50,681 nucleotides of DNA. Source: an uncultured Angelakisella sp. (GTDB lineage Bacteria > Bacillota > Clostridia > Oscillospirales > Ruminococcaceae). Shown piece by piece: positions 1 to 7,368 of this stretch (position 1 is its first letter; each line of letters starts with the position of its first letter). The position numbers and the translations under genes are program-made. The DNA is taken from assembly GCA_910585525.1 (NCBI GenBank), contig CAJUFR010000005.1, positions 31,686 to 82,366 of the forward strand, read 5' to 3'. The notes below the pieces were generated by a model. It was not told where the DNA came from. It was given only the letters and a program-made list of their open reading frames with translations, and did not search any database.

Positions 1-81
1 CCCGCCCCGGGGGGCGCGCCCGCATAGCGGGCGCCCGGCCCCCCCTGCCCGGGGTGGGGCAGGGGGAGGGGAAGGGTATGG
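1..81. other. Spacer after the last pilin gene, at the window edge
   Basis: Very GC-rich spacer downstream of the small pilin gene. It contains a perfect 8-bp hairpin (GCGCCCGC, loop ATA, GCGGGCGC; 16-34) without a T-tract, so it is not a clear intrinsic terminator. No ORF with a ribosome-binding site is seen. The pilus operon may continue beyond the edge. Confidence 0.4.
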
Positions 82-504
82 TTACGGTGCACTATGGGGA
101 TTTTTATCAAAACTGTCACCACTGCCACCAGCCCATTCAAGTGTTATTTCAGACGGATCATCTACACCAAAGTGAACTTTGAGGTAGGCACCATCATGGG
201 TTTTGCATTTGCCATAACCAGCAGATGTAGGTTCATCATCAAGCAACTTACCTTCTGTATTACTAACTACATAATACTTATCCTTGCCTGCCAGGTTGGT
301 CATGGGATCATCTTCGGAAAGATATGTAATCAATGCTACCGCCATGGCAGAACGTTCATTAGCTTGGTCCGTAGCTACTCGTGCCTTATCCAGCGCCCCA
401 GTCACCATGGGAATAGAAACCGCGATCAAAATAGCGATAATGGCCACAACGATGAGCATTTCCACCAATGTGAAGCCGCTTTCCTTCTTCATTTTCTTTG
501 TCAT
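82..504 (-). CDS. Type IV prepilin (small pilin A)
   Basis: 140-residue prepilin and probable fibre subunit. A short basic leader (MTKKMKKESG) precedes the class III cleavage site G/FTLVE, with Glu at mature position 5, followed by a 20-residue hydrophobic helix (MLIVVAIIAILIAVSIPMV). This N-terminus is nearly identical to that of the pilin at 739-1170; the rest of the head domains differ apart from the TDQANER segment after the helix. AAAGGAG lies about 11 nt before the ATG. It is the last gene of the pilus operon in this window. Base composition is visibly more AT-rich than in the pilus ATPase genes. Which of the two is the major pilin cannot be decided from sequence. Confidence 0.92.
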   Translation of the reverse strand: MTKKMKKESGFTLVEMLIVVAIIAILIAVSIPMVTGALDKARVATDQANERSAMAVALITYLSEDDPMTNLAGKDKYYVVSNTEGKLLDDEPTSAGYGKCKTHDGAYLKVHFGVDDPSEITLEWAGGSGDSFDKNPHSAP

Positions 505-738
505 GATACGATCTTCTCCTTTACACGGAGCAGATCCCGGGTCACGGGGCCTGCCCCCAATTTTTCTTGGGGGACAGTTCCCATCGTCTTACCCGTGGGT
601 AAGACGACATTTTGCGTAAAATGTGCGTCTATCATCCACGGGGGAGAACCTTCTCCGTTCCGATGGTCACTCTCCCCCAACCGTGCTTTGCCAACCCGAG
701 GGTCTCGGTCGAGGGGTCATGTTTTGTTGTTTAGCTGG
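505..738 (-). other. Hairpin-rich spacer between the two pilin genes
   Basis: 234-bp non-coding spacer crowded with inverted repeats: CCCCCAA/TTGGGGG (553-573), a perfect CGTCTTACCC-GT-GGGTAAGACG stem (585-606), GGGGGAG/CTCCCCC arms near 640-677 enclosing a GGAGAA/TTCTCC hairpin, and CCGAG/CTCGG near 696-709. The arrangement resembles a folded RNA, perhaps a stabilising or processing element that sets the ratio of the two pilins, but I recognise no Rfam-type consensus. Confidence 0.5.
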
Positions 739-1170
739 TCATGAGGTGCTACCACTTGGAGTTTCCCAACTAATGGTGATTTCACCACCATCTGCAATTA
801 CAACTTTGATAACCTTATCCGTATGTTTTGTACCTGTGCTACCACTGTTGTAGCCGCTATCATGTTTTTCGGTGCACTGCCCATAAGGACTAATCCCACC
901 GCCACTGTTCTCCAGTTTACCATTAACTGCATCATACCAGAATGTTCCTGTTTTGGAACCTTCTTCATCACTCAGGTATTTAATGGCTGCTACTGCTTTA
1001 GCAGCGCGTTCATTGGCTTGGTCAGTGGCGTCGCGTGCCTTCTCCAGCGCACCGGAAACCAGCGGGATCGACACAGCGATCAGAATGGCGATGATGGCCA
1101 CCACGATCAGCATCTCAACAAGTGTAAAGCCTTTTTTGTTTTGGAATTTTCCCCTCAACCCTTTTTTCAT
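739..1170 (-). CDS. Type IV prepilin (small pilin B)
   Basis: 143-residue prepilin. A 15-residue leader (MKKGLRGKFQNKKG) ends at the cleavage site G/FTLVE, with Glu5, followed by the hydrophobic assembly helix; a small head domain follows, rich in Gly/Ser/Thr. I start at the internal ATG at 1170, preceded by GGGAGG about 14 nt upstream. An ATG at 1206 would add 12 residues but has no ribosome-binding site and gives an unusually long leader. It is the penultimate pilus gene, paralogous to the 82-504 pilin through its first ~55 residues. Confidence 0.9.
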   Translation of the reverse strand: MKKGLRGKFQNKKGFTLVEMLIVVAIIAILIAVSIPLVSGALEKARDATDQANERAAKAVAAIKYLSDEEGSKTGTFWYDAVNGKLENSGGGISPYGQCTEKHDSGYNSGSTGTKHTDKVIKVVIADGGEITISWETPSGSTS

Positions 1171-1260
1171 GTCAGGAAAACTTTCCTCCCTTCCTTCCTG
1201 TAACATAGGATGTACTTTATATCCAGAGCCCGGGTTGGCGTAGGCTCGGAATAACGCTTC

Positions 1261-1338
1261 TCAACTGCCGGGGCGCTCCCCGCCCGGCGGCCCCTTGCCC
1301 CGGAACAGCTTCTGTTCCCTCCTGCTCTTGGTCCCCAT
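1261..1338 (-). CDS. Possible 25-residue basic peptide
   Basis: A very short ORF (starts MGTKSRREQK) in the 208-bp gap between pilC and small pilin B. Support is only an excellent AAGGAGGG seven nt before the ATG, and the Arg/Lys/Gly-rich product. It could be a leader peptide or chance. Confidence 0.25.
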   Translation of the reverse strand: MGTKSRREQKLFRGKGPPGGERPGS

Positions 1339-1378
1339 CACGGAGCCCTCCTTCTATGCTTTCTTTTCTTTCTTCTTA

Positions 1379-2587
1379 TCAAATGGCCGCGTACATACTG
1401 AACATCGGCAGATACACCGCCATCAAAATAAACACCACGAAGATCGCCAGCACCACGATGATGGCCGGCTCCAGCAGGGCCAGCGCCCGCTTCACCCGCA
1501 GGTCCACCTCGTTGTCGTAGTATTCCGCCAGCACCTGGAGTGTGGCCTCCAGCGAGCCGGTGGTCTCCCCCACCGCCGCCATCTGCACCAGCATCTGGGG
1601 CAGTTCCTTGGCGTGGCTCAGGCATTCCCCCAGGCTCCGGCCACCCTCCACCCCCGGCAGGGTGTCCAGCACCTCCCCGGACATCCAGGCGTTGGTCATG
1701 GTCCGGCCGGAGGTCTCGATGGCCTGCAAAATGGGCATCCCGGCGGCCAGCAGCATCGACATGGTGTGGGCGAACTGGCTGGCCCCGCCCATCCGGGCGA
1801 TGTTCCCCAGGATGGGGATGTGCAGCTGGGCCCGGGCCATGGCCGGCCCGCCCTTTTCGGTGGCGGCGTACAGCCGCAGCCCCAACAGCCCCAGGGCCAG
1901 CAGCCCCAGCAGTACCAGGGCGTACCTCTGGAAGAAGCCGGAAACGGCGATGAGGGCCCGGGTCACCCAGGGCAATTCGATGCTCATGCTGTCGAACATG
2001 TTCAGGAAGGTGGGCACGGCGTACCCCATGATGATGGAGATGACCACGATGGCCACCACGATGACAAAGGCGGGGTAGGTCAGAGCGCTTAGGACGCTCT
2101 CCCGTGTCTTGTCCATCCGGGCAAAGTAGTCCCCCGCCCGGCGGAAGGCGGAGAGCAGGTCGCCGCTCTCCTCCCCGGCCCGTATCGTCTCCCGGAAGGT
2201 GGCGGGCACCAGCCCCTCCCCCCGGCGCTCCAGGCTGTAGCTGAGGCTCCAGCCGTTGCTGACGTCCTCCGACATCTGCCGCAGCAGGCCGGCGGCCACC
2301 TTGTCCTCGGTCTGCCCCGCCACCAGGTCCACCGTCTGCACCAGGGGCAGCCCCGCCTTCAGGATGATGGCGAACTGCTGGCAGACCAGGGCCAGGCTCT
2401 TGGCGGAGACACGCCGGAACCGCCCCAGGGGGTCCTTGGCCGCCACCCGGGGGATCTCCCGCAGGGACAGCACCACCTCGCAGCTTTGGCGGATCTGGGC
2501 CACCGCGTCGGACTGGTCCAGCGCCTCCACCACCCCGGTGACCCTTTCGCCCCCGGGGTAGGCCCCCTCGTATCGGTAGGTAGGCAT
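1379..2587 (-). CDS. pilC: Type IV pilus inner-membrane platform protein PilC
   Basis: 402-residue PilC/GspF family polytopic membrane protein that couples the cytoplasmic ATPases to pilin insertion or extraction. Two T2SSF domains are visible, roughly residues 65-190 and 270-395. The first contains a cytoplasmic helical part with a GEESG motif, then a membrane segment (FVIVVAIVVISIIMGYAV). A second membrane pair lies near 220-245, and a C-terminal one at IIVVLAIFVVFILMAVYLP. Length matches the family norm (about 400). GGAGGAG stands just before the ATG, 21 bp after the pilT stop, consistent with co-transcription. Confidence 0.95.
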   Translation of the reverse strand: MPTYRYEGAYPGGERVTGVVEALDQSDAVAQIRQSCEVVLSLREIPRVAAKDPLGRFRRVSAKSLALVCQQFAIILKAGLPLVQTVDLVAGQTEDKVAAGLLRQMSEDVSNGWSLSYSLERRGEGLVPATFRETIRAGEESGDLLSAFRRAGDYFARMDKTRESVLSALTYPAFVIVVAIVVISIIMGYAVPTFLNMFDSMSIELPWVTRALIAVSGFFQRYALVLLGLLALGLLGLRLYAATEKGGPAMARAQLHIPILGNIARMGGASQFAHTMSMLLAAGMPILQAIETSGRTMTNAWMSGEVLDTLPGVEGGRSLGECLSHAKELPQMLVQMAAVGETTGSLEATLQVLAEYYDNEVDLRVKRALALLEPAIIVVLAIFVVFILMAVYLPMFSMYAAI

Positions 2588-2608
2588 CTTACTCCTCCTT
2601 TGCCTGTT

Positions 2609-3706
2609 TTACAGCGTTATGGTGCCGGAGTGCCGTGTCCCCATGGGGACGGTCCCCGCCCCCCGCCCTGCCTCCGGGGCCTTGGCCTGGCCGCCGTCCC
2701 GCAGGGCGCTCTGGTAGGTCTCCTGGCTGATGGCGCCGGCCTGCAGCAGGTTTTGCAGCGCCCGGTCCATAAGGATGTTGCCCATGGCGCCGGTGGTCTG
2801 GATGGCGTTATAGATCTGGGGCGTTTTCCCCTCCCGGATCAGGTTGCGGATGGCCCCGTCGGTCTTCATCACCTCGCAGGCCAGCACCCGGCCCCCGCCG
2901 GTCCTGGGCAGCAGCTGCTGGCTCAGCACCGCCTTCAGGGACATGGACAGCTGCAGCCGTATCTGCTGCTGCCGCTCCGCCGGGAACACGTCCACGATGC
3001 GGTCGATGGAATCCGCCGCCGAATTGGTATGTACCGTCCCGAACACCAGGTGCCCCGTCTCGGCGGCGGTGAGGGCCGTCTCGATGGTCTCCAGGTCCCG
3101 CATCTCCCCCACCAGGATCACGTCGGGGTCCTCCCGCAGGGCGGACCGCAGCCCGGCGGCGAAGCTGCCGGTGTCCCGTCCCACCTCCCGCTGGTTGATG
3201 ATGCACCGGGCGGGGGTGTAGACGTACTCGATGGGGTCCTCCAGGGTGAGGATATGCTTGGCCTGGTTTTTGTTGATCTCGTTGAGGATGGCGGCCAGGG
3301 TGGTGGACTTGCCGCTCCCCGTCTCCCCGGTGATGAGCACCAGCCCCTGGCTGTACCCGGGGAACTCCGCCGCCGCCTTGGGCAGCCCCAGCTTGGTCAT
3401 CTCGGGGATGCTCTCGCTCAGCAGCCGGATGGCGGCTGACCAGGCCCCCTGCTGCCGGAAGAGGTTCACCCGGCACCGGACCCCCGCCACCGTGATGGCC
3501 AGGTCCAGCTCCCCCACCACCTCCGCCTTGCGGAAGTCACCGCCCCCCAGTTCGGCGGCGATGGAGAGACATTCCTTGGTGGTCAGGGCCTCGCCCCCCA
3601 TCTCCCGTATCTCCCCGTCCACCCGGTACCGGGGGGCCAGCCCCCGCACCAGATGGATGTCCGAAGCCCCGTCCTCCAGGGCCTTTTTGATCAACTCCTG
3701 AACCAT
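2609..3706 (-). CDS. pilT: Type IV pilus retraction ATPase PilT
   Basis: 365-residue hexameric retraction ATPase. Walker A is GETGSGKST, the Asp box follows (TLEDPIEYV), Walker B is DVILVGEMRD, and the His box is GHLVFGTVHT; the AIRNLIREGK stretch near the C-terminus is typical of PilT rather than PilB. The N-terminus (MVQELIKKALEDGASDIHL) starts like canonical PilT. The start at 3706 is chosen because AAGGAGG lies seven nt upstream; the frame runs open further only through the GC-rich repeat array. It ends 21 bp before pilC. The repeat array between pilB and this gene may affect its relative expression. Confidence 0.95.
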   Translation of the reverse strand: MVQELIKKALEDGASDIHLVRGLAPRYRVDGEIREMGGEALTTKECLSIAAELGGGDFRKAEVVGELDLAITVAGVRCRVNLFRQQGAWSAAIRLLSESIPEMTKLGLPKAAAEFPGYSQGLVLITGETGSGKSTTLAAILNEINKNQAKHILTLEDPIEYVYTPARCIINQREVGRDTGSFAAGLRSALREDPDVILVGEMRDLETIETALTAAETGHLVFGTVHTNSAADSIDRIVDVFPAERQQQIRLQLSMSLKAVLSQQLLPRTGGGRVLACEVMKTDGAIRNLIREGKTPQIYNAIQTTGAMGNILMDRALQNLLQAGAISQETYQSALRDGGQAKAPEAGRGAGTVPMGTRHSGTITL

Positions 3707-3723
3707 AACATACCCTCCTTGGC

Positions 3724-3957
3724 GGCGTGCCGCCGCTGTCATACCGCGGCGTGCCGCCGCTGTCATACCGCGGCGTGCCGCCGCCGTCTTGCCCTGCGGC
3801 GTGCCGCCGCCGTCATGCCCTACTCGGCCCCTGCGGGGCCTTACCGGTGTGGCGGGCGTAAGTGACTGCCTGGAGACGGCGTGCCGCCGCCGTCTTGCCC
3901 TACCCGGCCCCTGCGGGGCCTTACCGGTGTGGTGGGCGTAAGTGACTGCCTGGAGAC
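3724..3957. repeat. Tandem array of an 80-bp dispersed repeat
   Basis: Array between pilB and pilT. Two full 80-bp units (3798-3877, 3878-3957) differ at only a few bases. They are preceded by three head-only fragments starting GGCGTGCCGCCGC at 3724 (24 bp), 3748 (24 bp) and 3772 (26 bp). Each full unit has a head hairpin (GGCGGC-GT-GCCGCC type), a central stem GGCCCC-TGC-GGGGCC (3826-3840; 3906-3920) and the fixed tail GACTGCCTGGAGAC. A third full 80-bp copy lies at 47236-47315. The reading frame of pilT stays open through it, but a coding role is unlikely. Confidence 0.85.
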
Positions 3958-3963
3958 TTAGGC

Positions 3964-5667
3964 TTATGCTTGAATGTCTCCCAGCACTCTGTGTACTTCT
4001 TCTGCCGATGTGACTCCCTCCAGCACCAGCCGGCGGCAGTCGTCGGCGATGGGGGAGAAGCTGGTCTCCCGGATGGCCGCCTCCAGCCGGTCCAGCGACC
4101 GGGCGTAGATGGCCCGCCGGATGTCCGGCGTCACCGTCAGCACCTCGAACACCCCGGTGCGTCCCCGGTAGCCGGTGCCGAAGCATTCGCTGCACCCCTC
4201 CCCCCGGTAGAAGGTGACAGGGGCACCCTCCTCCAGTCCCATGGCCCGGATCTCCTCGGGATTGGGGGCATAGGCCCGGCGGCAGCTGGGGCAGACCCGC
4301 CGCACCAGCCGCTGGCTGACGATGCCCTTCACCGCCCCGGCGATGAGGTAAGGCTCCACCCCGATGTCCAGCAGCCGGTCGATGGAACTGACGGCGTTGT
4401 TGGTGTGGACGGTGGAAAAGACCAGGTGCCCGGTCATGGCCGCCCGCATGGCGATGTCGGCGGTCTCCCCGTCCCGGATCTCCCCCACGGCGATGATATC
4501 CGGGTCCTGGCGCAGCACCGACCGCAGGACGTTGGCGAAGGTCAGGCCGGTCTTGTCGCTGATCTGCACCTGGCAGACCCCGTCGATGTTGTACTCCACC
4601 GGGTCCTCCAGACTCACCAGGTTCACCTCGTCCCGGCGCAGCCGCTGGATGATGGCGGAAAGGGTGGAGGTCTTGCCGGAGCCGGTGGGCCCCACCATCA
4701 GGATCATCCCCTCGGCGGTGTGGTCCACCAGCCGGCAGAAGTTTTCCAGGTTGTTCCCCGCCAGCCCGATGCCCTCCAGGGAGGAGAGCGCCGGTGTCTT
4801 TCGCAGCAGACGGGCCACCACCTTTTCCCCGTGGATGGTGGGCAGGGTGGAGATACGCAGGTCCAGCGTCTCCTGCCGGACGGTGACGTTGGAGCGCCCG
4901 TCCTGGGGCAGCTGCTTCTGGGCGATGTCCATCCGGGCCATGATCTTCATCCGGCTGATCACCGGCCCCTGGAGTTCCTGGGGCACCGTGATCACCGGCC
5001 GCAGGGCGCCGTCGATGCGCATGCGGATGACCATGCTGTCCTCCCCCGGCTCCATGTGGATATCGCTGGCCCCCTCGGTACAGGCCCGGTCGATGATGGA
5101 GTTCACCAGCCGGATGGCGGGGGCGGCGTCGGCCTCCTCCTCGTCCACCGCCACCCCGGGGGCGGCGATGGTGGCGGCGGGGGCAAACTGGCTCCCCATC
5201 AGGTCCCGGCGCATGTCCTCGATGGCCTGCATCGCCCCCTGGTTGCTGTACAGGTTCTGCACCGCCCGTTCCACGGCGGCGGCGGTGGCGATCAGCGGCA
5301 CCACCCGCCGCCGGGTCACCGCCCGCACCTCCTCGATGGCCACAAAGTTCAGGGGGTCGGCCATGGCCACCTGGATGTCGGTCCGTGTCACCCGCACCGG
5401 CACCACCAGGTACTTTTTGGCGATGCTCTTTGGCACCACCTGGGCCAGCTCCGGGGCGATGCTGTAGCCGTTCAGGTCGATGAACTCCACCCCAAGCTGG
5501 TCCATCAGGGTGTCGATCAGCTGCCCCTCGGTGATGAAGCCCTGCTCCTGCAGCACCGTCCCCAGCCGCTTGCCGCTGCCGGATTGCAGCGCCAGCGCCT
5601 CCTCCAGCTGGGCCTGGGTGATGGTCCCGCTTTTCACCAGCAGGTCGCCAAGGCGGATATATTTCAT
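3964..5667 (-). CDS. pilB: Type IV pilus extension ATPase PilB
   Basis: 567-residue assembly ATPase. The N-terminus holds two consecutive MshEN-type motifs (RLG..L...G.I....L...L..Q; residues 5-28 and 34-57), a fold that binds c-di-GMP in MshE-like ATPases. The C-terminal motor has Walker A GPTGSGKTS, an Asp box (SLEDPVEYN), Walker B DIIAVGEIRD and His box GHLVFSTVHT. The zinc-binding pairs are CPSC and CSEC near residues 455-500. The start at 5667 has GGAGGG about nine nt upstream and overlaps the previous stop as ATGA. Length fits the family (about 560). Confidence 0.96.
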   Translation of the reverse strand: MKYIRLGDLLVKSGTITQAQLEEALALQSGSGKRLGTVLQEQGFITEGQLIDTLMDQLGVEFIDLNGYSIAPELAQVVPKSIAKKYLVVPVRVTRTDIQVAMADPLNFVAIEEVRAVTRRRVVPLIATAAAVERAVQNLYSNQGAMQAIEDMRRDLMGSQFAPAATIAAPGVAVDEEEADAAPAIRLVNSIIDRACTEGASDIHMEPGEDSMVIRMRIDGALRPVITVPQELQGPVISRMKIMARMDIAQKQLPQDGRSNVTVRQETLDLRISTLPTIHGEKVVARLLRKTPALSSLEGIGLAGNNLENFCRLVDHTAEGMILMVGPTGSGKTSTLSAIIQRLRRDEVNLVSLEDPVEYNIDGVCQVQISDKTGLTFANVLRSVLRQDPDIIAVGEIRDGETADIAMRAAMTGHLVFSTVHTNNAVSSIDRLLDIGVEPYLIAGAVKGIVSQRLVRRVCPSCRRAYAPNPEEIRAMGLEEGAPVTFYRGEGCSECFGTGYRGRTGVFEVLTVTPDIRRAIYARSLDRLEAAIRETSFSPIADDCRRLVLEGVTSAEEVHRVLGDIQA

Positions 5668-6203
5668 GGTGTGGTCCCTCCTTCTCCTTCTGGTGCGGTC
5701 ATGGCGGGGTTCAGGCACCGGATGGTGACCCCTTCCTCGGGGGTCTTGGCCCCCGCCCCGGGGATGCCCGGCGCCGTCACCTCCAGCTTTACCGTGAACA
5801 ACAGGGTATCCTTGTCGTAGGTGATCTCCAGCCCCTGGATGTGGTAGGCCCCCTTGCCGTAGGCCCCGGGGGGCAGCACCCGCTTCCCCGCCGCCAGCAG
5901 CTGGCCGGTATCGGCATCCACCGTGATGGCGGTATCCTTGCCGTAGGAATCGCTGTGGTAGCTTTTTAAGGCGCCGCCGGCATCGGTCTCCACCCGCCGG
6001 GCGTACCGCAGGTCGTCCGCCAGGGCGTCGATGGCGGTGGCCAGCAGAAGCTGGGTCTCCGACTCCGCCCGCAGTTCCCGGTAACTCTTCAGGGAAAGCT
6101 GCAACCCGGTGTTCAGCAGCAGCCCCAGCAACACCAGGATGATGGTGGCGCAAAGCATCTCCACCAGGGAGACACCGCTTTTCTCCGCCAGCTTTTTCCT
6201 CAT
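5664..6203 (-). CDS. Minor type IV prepilin (PilW/GspJ-like)
   Basis: 179-residue minor prepilin. A short basic leader (MRKKLAEKSG) is followed by the cleavage site G/VSLVE, with Glu5, and a hydrophobic helix (MLCATIILVLLGLLLNTGL), then a head beginning with a long amphipathic helix (LATAIDALADDLRYARR). That SIDALADDLRYA-like segment is typical of PilW/GspJ minor pilins. Stop and start codons overlap as ATGA both with the upstream minor pilin and with pilB, so translation is coupled. Probably part of the initiation or tip complex. Confidence 0.85.
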   Translation of the reverse strand: MRKKLAEKSGVSLVEMLCATIILVLLGLLLNTGLQLSLKSYRELRAESETQLLLATAIDALADDLRYARRVETDAGGALKSYHSDSYGKDTAITVDADTGQLLAAGKRVLPPGAYGKGAYHIQGLEITYDKDTLLFTVKLEVTAPGIPGAGAKTPEEGVTIRCLNPAMTAPEGEGGTTP

Positions 6204-6532
6204 GGCCCTGTCCCCTCCGCCTTGGCATAGGACCAGGCCCCTTTCTGACCGTATACCTGGATGCCCACCTCCTGGGACAGCACCCCGGGGGCGTTGGTGG
6301 TCACCTTTAGCTTGAAGCCGGTACCCACAGGCGGCGTGGCCATCTCGGCGCGGCCCTCGGCGGCGGAAAGCGCCCCGTAGTAGGCGGTGTCCCACTTCCG
6401 GGCCTGGTTCTCCACGCTGGCCGAGGCCATCACCCCGCCGAACAGCAGCGCCACCGAGATGGCGGACACCAGCACCGCCGCCAGCACCTCGGTGAGGGTC
6501 TCCCCCCGCTGGTCCTTCAGCTTGCTGCTCAT
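6200..6532 (-). CDS. Minor type IV prepilin (PilV/GspI-like)
   Basis: 110-residue minor prepilin. Leader MSSKLKDQRG, cleavage site G/ETLTE with Glu5, and a hydrophobic helix (VLAAVLVSAISVALLFGGVM) are clear. The first mature residue is Glu, not the usual Phe or Met. The head is small and Gly/Ala-rich. The start at 6532 overlaps the upstream stop as ATGA, and its own stop overlaps the next start the same way. Likely part of the tip or priming complex with its neighbours. Confidence 0.82.
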   Translation of the reverse strand: MSSKLKDQRGETLTEVLAAVLVSAISVALLFGGVMASASVENQARKWDTAYYGALSAAEGRAEMATPPVGTGFKLKVTTNAPGVLSQEVGIQVYGQKGAWSYAKAEGTGP

Positions 6533-7350
6533 GGCGCCGCCACCTCCTCCTGCTTGGACACCCAGCCCAGCTTCCACTTCAAAGGCTCGGTCTGGTAATA
6601 GTCGTAGTTCCCGTCGTTATCATGCGTTTCGCCGGTGGGTGTTTCCGCCAGCGCCAGCACGTCCCTGGGCTTTTTCACCGGCTCCAACTCGGCCTCCATC
6701 TTGTACTGGTAGCCGTTCTCTTCCTCCCCCAGGGCGGCGGTGAGGTGGATGACCCCGGTGGGCCGGACCTCCGCCGTGATGGTCACCTTCTCCCCCAGGC
6801 CGGGGTAGCTTTCCTTTCCGGCGTCGTCCAGCGTCACCTCCAGTGTCAGCTCATGGGGGGCCTTGGGGATATCCCCTTCCGCCGGGACCGGTATCCGGTC
6901 ATAGACGTATTCATCCTTAAACTGCTCGCTGCCCAGGGAAAAGACCCTGGCAAAGAGGATATCCATCTCCGCCGACAGCGGCTTCAGGGCATTCAGGGAG
7001 GTGGCAAGTTCCCCCGGCCGCTGGGTGTAGGTGTGCTTGTCGTGGCAGTCCTCCGGCTTGTATGTCCCGTCCGGCCCGGCTACCGCCCCGATGTTCGGCA
7101 CCGTCTCCTTCTCATAGCTGTACCGCCCCCGGTACTCCGCCGCCTCCAGTTCCACCCGGACCAGGTCCAGGGCGGAGGACAGTGTCAGATGCTTCTGCTG
7201 CTCCACCCGGCTGCGCTGGGCCTTGCCGGCGTTGGAGACCGCCGCCATCAGCAGGGTGGCGGCCACCATCATGCACAGCAGCAGGAACAGCAGGGCCAGG
7301 ATGATGGTAGCCCCCCGGCTGTCCTTTAATTTTCGCCGCAGTTTTTCCAC
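6529..7350 (-). CDS. PilX/GspK-like minor pilin lacking Glu5
   Basis: 273-residue protein with a basic leader (MEKLRRKLKDSRG), a pilin-like hydrophobic helix (ATIILALLFLLLCMMVAATLL) and a large head. The residue at mature position 5 is Leu, not Glu, as in GspK/PilX-type minor pilins that cap the pseudopilus tip. GTG start; AAAGGAGG lies seven nt upstream. The head contains about 200 residues without recognised domain. Follows the giant adhesin by 18 bp and is ATGA-coupled to the next minor pilin. Confidence 0.78.
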   Translation of the reverse strand: MEKLRRKLKDSRGATIILALLFLLLCMMVAATLLMAAVSNAGKAQRSRVEQQKHLTLSSALDLVRVELEAAEYRGRYSYEKETVPNIGAVAGPDGTYKPEDCHDKHTYTQRPGELATSLNALKPLSAEMDILFARVFSLGSEQFKDEYVYDRIPVPAEGDIPKAPHELTLEVTLDDAGKESYPGLGEKVTITAEVRPTGVIHLTAALGEEENGYQYKMEAELEPVKKPRDVLALAETPTGETHDNDGNYDYYQTEPLKWKLGWVSKQEEVAAP

Positions 7351-7368
7351 CGGGGGGCCTCCTTTCTG

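Noticed and set aside
629..720. c-di-GMP-I riboswitch before the last pilin
   Set aside because: A GGCAAAGC string occurs on the minus strand, but the remaining consensus (paired GGGACGCAAAGCC-type helix and tetraloop receptor) is missing.
3724..3957. CRISPR array
   Set aside because: Units are adjacent without unique spacers, and no cas genes are present.
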